From the NCBI GenBank assembly GCA_018894105.1, contig CM032129.1:18131468-18195467 (forward strand): a stretch of DNA of 64,000 bases, in the 5' to 3' direction. Both the position numbers and the translations under genes were made by a program. Under the pieces are notes generated by a model. That model did no database searches and was not told where the DNA came from. It saw only the letters and a program-made list of their open reading frames with translations. This document shows, piece after piece, positions 59,371 through 64,000 of this stretch (within the stretch, counting starts at the first letter, position 1; every line of letters begins with the position of its first letter). The stretch is from Jacaranda mimosifolia. Lineage: Eukaryota; Streptophyta; Magnoliopsida; Lamiales; Bignoniaceae.

Positions 59371-59654
59371 AAAACATATAATGTGTATTAAAATGTGCAT
59401 TGGTTTAGGTTATCATGGTTCATTCGACGACGAACTTAAACTAATTTTTACCAATATTTGGGAATCATATTTTATTTGTTCGATATGCCACTTGACAAAA
59501 TAGACATGCTTAAAGATCAATAAAAAACACATATCATTCGACAAAAGAAGCATGTTCAAATAGCAAAATGAGTACTTCATTCAATTTCAAAATCTCGAGT
59601 TCAAATATCAGAATACATACATTATTAGAATAAAAAATACATCAAAACAAGAGC
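59371..59654. other. G2 spacer at the end of the antisense gene
   Basis: AT-rich; probably the 3' untranslated part of the antisense gene. No other feature seen. Confidence 0.4.
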
Positions 59655-62162
59655 ATCAAGTCAACTCGGTGCCCTCGCCGTGCCCTCCTCGAGCACCCTC
59701 TTCAATTGCTTGTTTGAGCTCATCACTTGAAGGAATCGGAATGGGAACCACCGCAAGGCCACTCGCCCTCGGCTCGGGCATCACAACAGCAGTCGTCATC
59801 ATTTGAGAGGGTCCAGCCTAATCGACCAAAAAACTTCCGTATAGCGGAGGAAGATACGCGGCAGCATCGACCATGCCGTCTCGAACTTCAAATGTAAACT
59901 CGTTGGCAAAGGCAAACTCATTGGCGACCTCATCCAATTTCTTCGCTACCTCGGTCGCCTTTCTCTGTGCCTCGGTCAAGGGCGCGACAGGTGGAGCCTC
60001 TGCAACTCTTTCAACCAGAAGAACCTCCGCAGCTCCCTCTTCAGCGATAGCCTCTTCATCCTCAGGGTATAGATTCAGCGTTCCCTATCCTCGGGTCAAA
60101 AAGAATAACCCAGAAATTACAACTGCTTAAGGGCCTTCTCAAACGCATTCTAGGGTGTCATCCAAGGAGAACACAACGCTCATGTATTGGAACGCCGAGC
60201 AAAGCATAAACCGCTGCACTGCATCTCGCCGCATCAGCGGCAGCTTTCTGTAGAATTCAGCTCGAGCTTCATCGAGTGCCGCCCTCCGACTTGCTGACCA
60301 ACCAGACTCATAACCGAGCTGCGCATCCATCTTAGCCTACTTAAGCAGCTCATCCATTCTGGTCCTCTCCTCGACCGAGGTAACCAACTGATTATCCTTC
60401 AATCAGAGCTGATTATTAAGCTCATCGACCTCCTTGGCCAGCTCCCGACCCTAGTCTGGGAAGACTTGAGCTGAGCCTTTAGAGTCTCCACATCTTCGCC
60501 CTCTTGCAAGTGCTCACGGTCGGCGAGGGCTAGCTCCGACCTCTTGTAGAAATGGTAGCCCAACTGGCCCACTTGAAAGACAACATTACAGATAAGAAAA
60601 TAATACTCGACCAAAGAATAAAGCTCGACAATACAACATAATCGACCAAAGACTTACCATATTCGAGTAATAGGCCAGAGCCCTGAGCGCGGCATCCTGG
60701 CTAGCCCCATCAACTTTTTCTGGTCGGATGCAAACAACCCGACCATCATCACCTTTAGCGGAGCAGCTCCGGTCGGCCTTGCCGTCTCCATCAATAAAGA
60801 GTTATGAATATCCATGCTCGGCTCTGTTTTGAACCTCGGTGATGGTAGTCTTGGCAGATGGAATAGCACGTCATCCTCGCGTTGGTTGAACAGATTACAA
60901 CCAGAGGGTTGGCCGACCCCGTGACCTTCCTCTTATCTTTCTCAGCTACTGTTATCTTTGGAGCAGGTCCTGCTTGCTCAACCATAGCTTTTTTCCCTAA
61001 CTCGCTGGACTGCTACCTGTAGTCGCCACGGGCCGAGTAGGCGACAAAGTAGGTGATGGAGATGGTGTCATCGCCTATAGCTGGGGTATCGCGACCATAG
61101 CCGCCCCTCGATAAGCCAAGCAGCGCTGCTCGTTCCTCTCAGCCTTTGCCAAAGCTTCGGCTCTTGATTGATTCATGATTTCATCACGATTTGCTAAGCA
61201 ACATAATAATAAAGGGTTAAAATCGAACAGAAAATAGAAAAAATAACGAATCATCGACATCACAATCTACCTAGTTGATCATCCGCTGGCAAGCCCAGCT
61301 GGGCTGGCGATAACCCAGCTAACACCAAACTTCTCTCCCCGATAAATACCAAGGCCTCCACCTGACCAAACTCGACCAGATCCCGAACAAAGGTATTGGG
61401 CCAAGTTGGAGTTAGGTTACCTGGCATCTCGACATGCCCCATCCACCAGCCCCTTGGGATATTGAAACCCCTGGCGACTCGAACATATAAGTAATATTTT
61501 TTCCACTCTTGCCCATAGGAAAAGGTCGGGGTGACAAGAAACTTACGATGGGGTTAAGCAGTGAGATAATAAAAGCCCGACTTGTCGGTGTTACCCTATT
61601 TGCGAGACATTGAAAGGTGAAAAAGATTTGAGAAATTTTCAAAATTGGCAAGCTAGTCGAATATGTGCATTAGGACGGACGATAAAGCTATAAATAGTAG
61701 AAAAGTAATTTGGTAACAGTTGGGTTATACACACTTCTAACCCCCTAAGCAAGTCGATTATAAGACCACCTAAGGGGAACCTAAGACCACACCTAAAGGC
61801 ATCCTCAAACACAGTTATACACCCAGCCAAGGGTTGATGCATCCGACTAGAGGGCCTAGGTGTTAAAAGGTCATACTCTGCGGGAACACGATACAACTGC
61901 CTAATGGGCCTCAGGTTGGCGGGGGTGATTGTAGATACTATTTTGCTATAATGATCGGGGGTAAATAATCGACCATGTGATGGAGGAGCCTGACTTGGCC
62001 CAACTCCATCACCCCCACCAGCGTGATCGCTACTCGAGCCACTGGAGCTCGTGCTGTCGCTTGACGAGCTACTCGACTCCTCTGATGAACCCCCAGGCCT
62101 ATCAGAATGAATAGCCTTGCTATCCCCCCATGACTACCCTCAGAATCAGACAAATGCAACAT
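59655..62162 (-). pseudogene. G2 antisense gene (Transposase_28/plant-mobile-like), broken
   Basis: Opposite to gag-pol, convergent with pol, and homologous to the G1 antisense gene. The start is at 62162 (ATGTTG); the stop is at 59655. Exon 1 has a Ser-rich stretch (62045-62100), then GRLFTPDHYSKIV, LYRVPAEYDLLTPRP and GLRFPLGGLIIDLLRGLEV (ORF 61639-61896), and MGHVEMPGNLTPTWPNTFV (ORF 61260-61442). Inferred intron 1 is 61194-61270; exon 2 has SRAEALAKAERNEQR and a Lys-rich KITVAEKDKRKV. Intron 2 is 60572-60657 (GTAAGT to TTTCAAG). Exon 3 has LALADREHLQEGEDVETLKA, FYRKLPLMRRDAVQRFML and FAFANEFTFEV. The N-terminal domain resembles Pfam PF04195 from memory; the middle looks coiled coil. Function unknown. 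Frameshifts occur near 62100 and 61600. Plus-strand ORF 59873-60130 is a shadow. Confidence 0.65.
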
Positions 62163-62318
62163 AGTTACAGCAAAGGAAGAACGCTAAGGAAAACGAAAGA
62201 AGAGACTTACTCTTTGTCGATGAACAAAAAACACAGTATAGTAGCAGCAAATGCAGTTGGCTTAAGGCTCGACTAGACGTAAAGGCAGTAAAAGTAAAAA
62301 TGAGTACTTTAACAGCAC

Positions 62319-62330
62319 TTATTTATAGGC
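62319..62330 (-). promoter_or_regulatory. TATA box of the G2 antisense gene
   Basis: GCCTATAAATAAG on the minus strand, about 160 bp before the start codon and 210 bp from the LTR. About 80 bp further upstream is GCATTTAATGCGAC (62407-62420). A GAGTAAGTC donor-like site lies between TATA and ATG; G1 has a TGTAAGTTT at the same place, so a leader intron is possible. Confidence 0.55.
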
Positions 62331-62523
62331 ACACGAGCACGAGAATCCAAGCAGTTGCAATAATGTTGTAACCGTCGTTTGGCACCACACCCGGCACGAT
62401 GTAACCGTCGCATTAAATGCACAAAACCCAGGTCGATTTTCAAAAATCCTTGTTGACGAACTTGCATAACGGTAAAATAGACTACTCCCCAATCCTTCTC
62501 GTCGATTATCTCGTTCAACATTC

Positions 62524-62540
62524 GGGAATGGGGGGACTCA
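62524..62540 (+). other. G2 polypurine tract
   Basis: GGGAATGGGGGGACTCA immediately before the 3' LTR start. Confidence 0.75.
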
Positions 62541-63275
62541 TGATATGGGATGGCCTAATGGGCTCGGTCCAAAAGCCACAGACTCAATAATGTAGCCTCA
62601 GGTCCATCTCATCCCTAGGGCCCAATGGTGCTATCGACTTCAGGTGACCCAAATTGACCATACAGATCAACCTGTCATGCTCTGGTGGGTGGTGGGCATT
62701 CGATTAGGTCACAGACTTGATCGCTGGTCGACCTATCGACCACAGTGCTCGGCCACCGTATACGCCGCGCGCCAGCCCATCGAAACGTCAATCCTACTAC
62801 CATCGTGGAGGTCAACTCGCTACAAAGTTAACTCTGCTGCATTAAATGCCCAGACAGACAGCATATTCCCGCATTAATGACGCGTGTTGCCCCAGTACCA
62901 CCCATGCTATCGCACTAGGGAGGAGGCGCATCTATAGTGTACTATTCTATCCATGAAACCTGGAAAGGCGACCACCTGGAATAGTACAAGAGTGGGAGAT
63001 GACCATTAACCCTCATGCAAGAACAAAGATCCTTCTTACATGTTAAGGCATCTGAGACAAACTCCTACTAGAAGAAGGCTATAAATACCTCCCCTCTAGC
63101 TTCACAAAAGGTATGTTATTCTATATACAAAAAGCCCCTGAGCGCACCCCAGTTAGCCTGATATTTGCTTGTGATTGCAGGATTCAGCCCAATTACATTC
63201 ATATATCGACTAGAGAGGTCGAACACTTTCAAAATTACCATCTGATCCAGCTTAAAACGGATTTTACCCTCATCA
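62541..63275 (+). mobile_element. G2 3' LTR (735 bp)
   Basis: TGATATGGGATGGCC to ACCCTCATCA. TATA box GCTATAAATACC at 63078-63089. Shorter than the 5' LTR by one internal deletion. Followed by the target duplicate GTAAT at 63276-63280. Confidence 0.9.
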
Positions 63276-63295
63276 GTAATTTTATAATTTAAGCT

Positions 63296-63600
63296 ATTAA
63301 AAATAAAGGAGCTTGTTGAAATCTTGAAAATAAGTTAGAATTTCTTACTTTTAAAAAAAAAAAAAGAAGAGATTATAAAATCATAACATCTTATTTTAGA
63401 ATCTAGTAAGCTCCTTTTTAAAAAATTATTAGACTTATCAGCTTTTAAACGTTTTATAAAATATTTTGAGGAGTTTAATTATTAAAATTAAAGGAGCTTG
63501 TTAAAATCTTGAAAATAAATTAGGATTTCTTACTTTTTTTTTAAAAGAAATTATAAAATTATAACATTTTATTTAGAATCTAATAAGCTACTTTTTAAAA
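63296..63600. repeat. Direct duplication (about 125 bp, spaced 185 bp)
   Basis: 63296-63425 and 63481-63600 share ATTAAAA(A/T)TAAAGGAGCTTG, AAATCTTGAAAATAA, ATTTCTTACTTTT, TTATAAAAT(C/T)ATAACAT and AATCTA(G/A)TAAGCT blocks with few differences. The end reads AAGCTxCTTTTTAAAA, so each unit has weak internal inverted symmetry (GGAGCTTG and AAGCTCC). It flanks G2 and may be MITE sequence that G2 entered. Confidence 0.6.
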
Positions 63601-64000
63601 AAACCCTCTTACTTGAACAAGTGGTCCTGTAATAAGATTATAAACCACATATACACACTGCAAAAAATTGAATATGCTAAAATATATTTTCAAGAACCAA
63701 TTAATCTAGAAAACAAAGAAACATTGTAGTTTTAATGCAATTGATTGGTTTCATACTTAAAATTTAATTATTTCCATATCAATATAGGAATTGACACTTT
63801 TAGTTATGATTTGAAAAGGAAATAAAAGATTATCACTAACAATCTTTTTATTAAATTTAGTATTCACTCTGCATATTCTTTTGTGAGTAACACGAGAATG
63901 AGGTGAAATACATTTAAATTTTTATATACATATTTCATATATGCATACGTTTAAAAGTTTATGTGGCAAAAAGTGAAGAAGTATGCTAAGTTGTGGTGTA
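63601..64000. other. AT-rich right flank, nothing recognised
   Basis: AT-rich DNA with no supported gene, RNA or repeat. Confidence 0.5.

Larger units (their letters stand above)
52657..63275 (+). mobile_element. Tat-like Ty3/gypsy element G2, complete
   Basis: A 10.6 kb element with both LTRs (52657-53450, 62541-63275) and a perfect 5 bp duplication GTAAT at 52652-52656 and 63276-63280. Order: LTR, primer site, gag, pol ending without a chromodomain, tandem repeats, an antisense gene (minus strand), polypurine tract, LTR. The layout matches G1. Over the first 140 or so aligned LTR bases I count about 16 differences, 14 of them transitions, so the insertion is old. Its coding regions have many stops. 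Confidence 0.9.

Noticed and set aside
59873..60130. 85-codon Ala/Ser-rich plus-strand ORF in G2
   Set aside because: It is the shadow of the conserved C-terminal exon of the minus-strand antisense gene.

Overview
The window is nuclear DNA of a flowering plant, probably a dicot or woody species with a repeat-rich genome, though the sequence does not fix the species. The evidence is nested LTR retrotransposons of plant Ty1/copia and Ty3/gypsy types, hAT-like and CACTA-like elements, and a nuclear insert of plastid DNA holding part of rrn16 and trnV-GAC. I found no intact protein-coding host gene. The only recognisable host-gene piece is a short, frameshifted 5' fragment that resembles an auxilin-like gene (45.4-46.0 kb).

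Layout. 1-3610: 5' end of a minus-strand Ty3/gypsy element (gag start, tRNA-Met primer site, 2.8 kb LTR) that runs off the left edge. 3611-7832: AT-rich DNA with a CACTA-like end and a field of degenerate GGGCTTCAC-type tandem repeats, split by a 718 bp hAT-like element with a perfect 8 bp target duplication. 7833-8678: plastid insert. 8679-10607: AT-rich, with faint gene relics. 10608-19800: copia copy A. 19801-34555: minus-strand Tat-like gypsy element G1, whose 3' LTR is split by a 5'-truncated copia copy B (20082-24140). 34556-35741: unassigned. 35742-45389: copia copy C. 45390-49914: gene fragment, MITEs and AT-rich DNA. 49915-52182: inverted LTR of the same copia family, containing a 29-base G run. 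52657-63275: complete but decayed Tat-like gypsy element G2 with a 5 bp target duplication GTAAT. 63276-64000: AT-rich flank with a tandem duplication.

Main observation. G1 and G2 each carry a second gene on the strand opposite to gag-pol, between the end of pol and the 3' LTR. The two copies share protein blocks, two short introns at matching positions (77-86 bp), and a TATA box close to the 3' LTR. A GTCGAC-rich tandem repeat lies between the two convergent genes in both elements. Extra ORFs, sometimes antisense, are known in the Tat lineage; the shared introns and the separate promoter are the parts worth checking.

The copia family (three internal copies plus one lone LTR) has LTRs of about 2.1-2.3 kb, a hairpin just upstream of the LTR TATA box, and four evenly spaced copies of a CACGA-N-TCGTG dyad in the untranslated leader. 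All coding regions are broken by stops and frameshifts, many explained by C-to-T change, so the elements look old and silenced.
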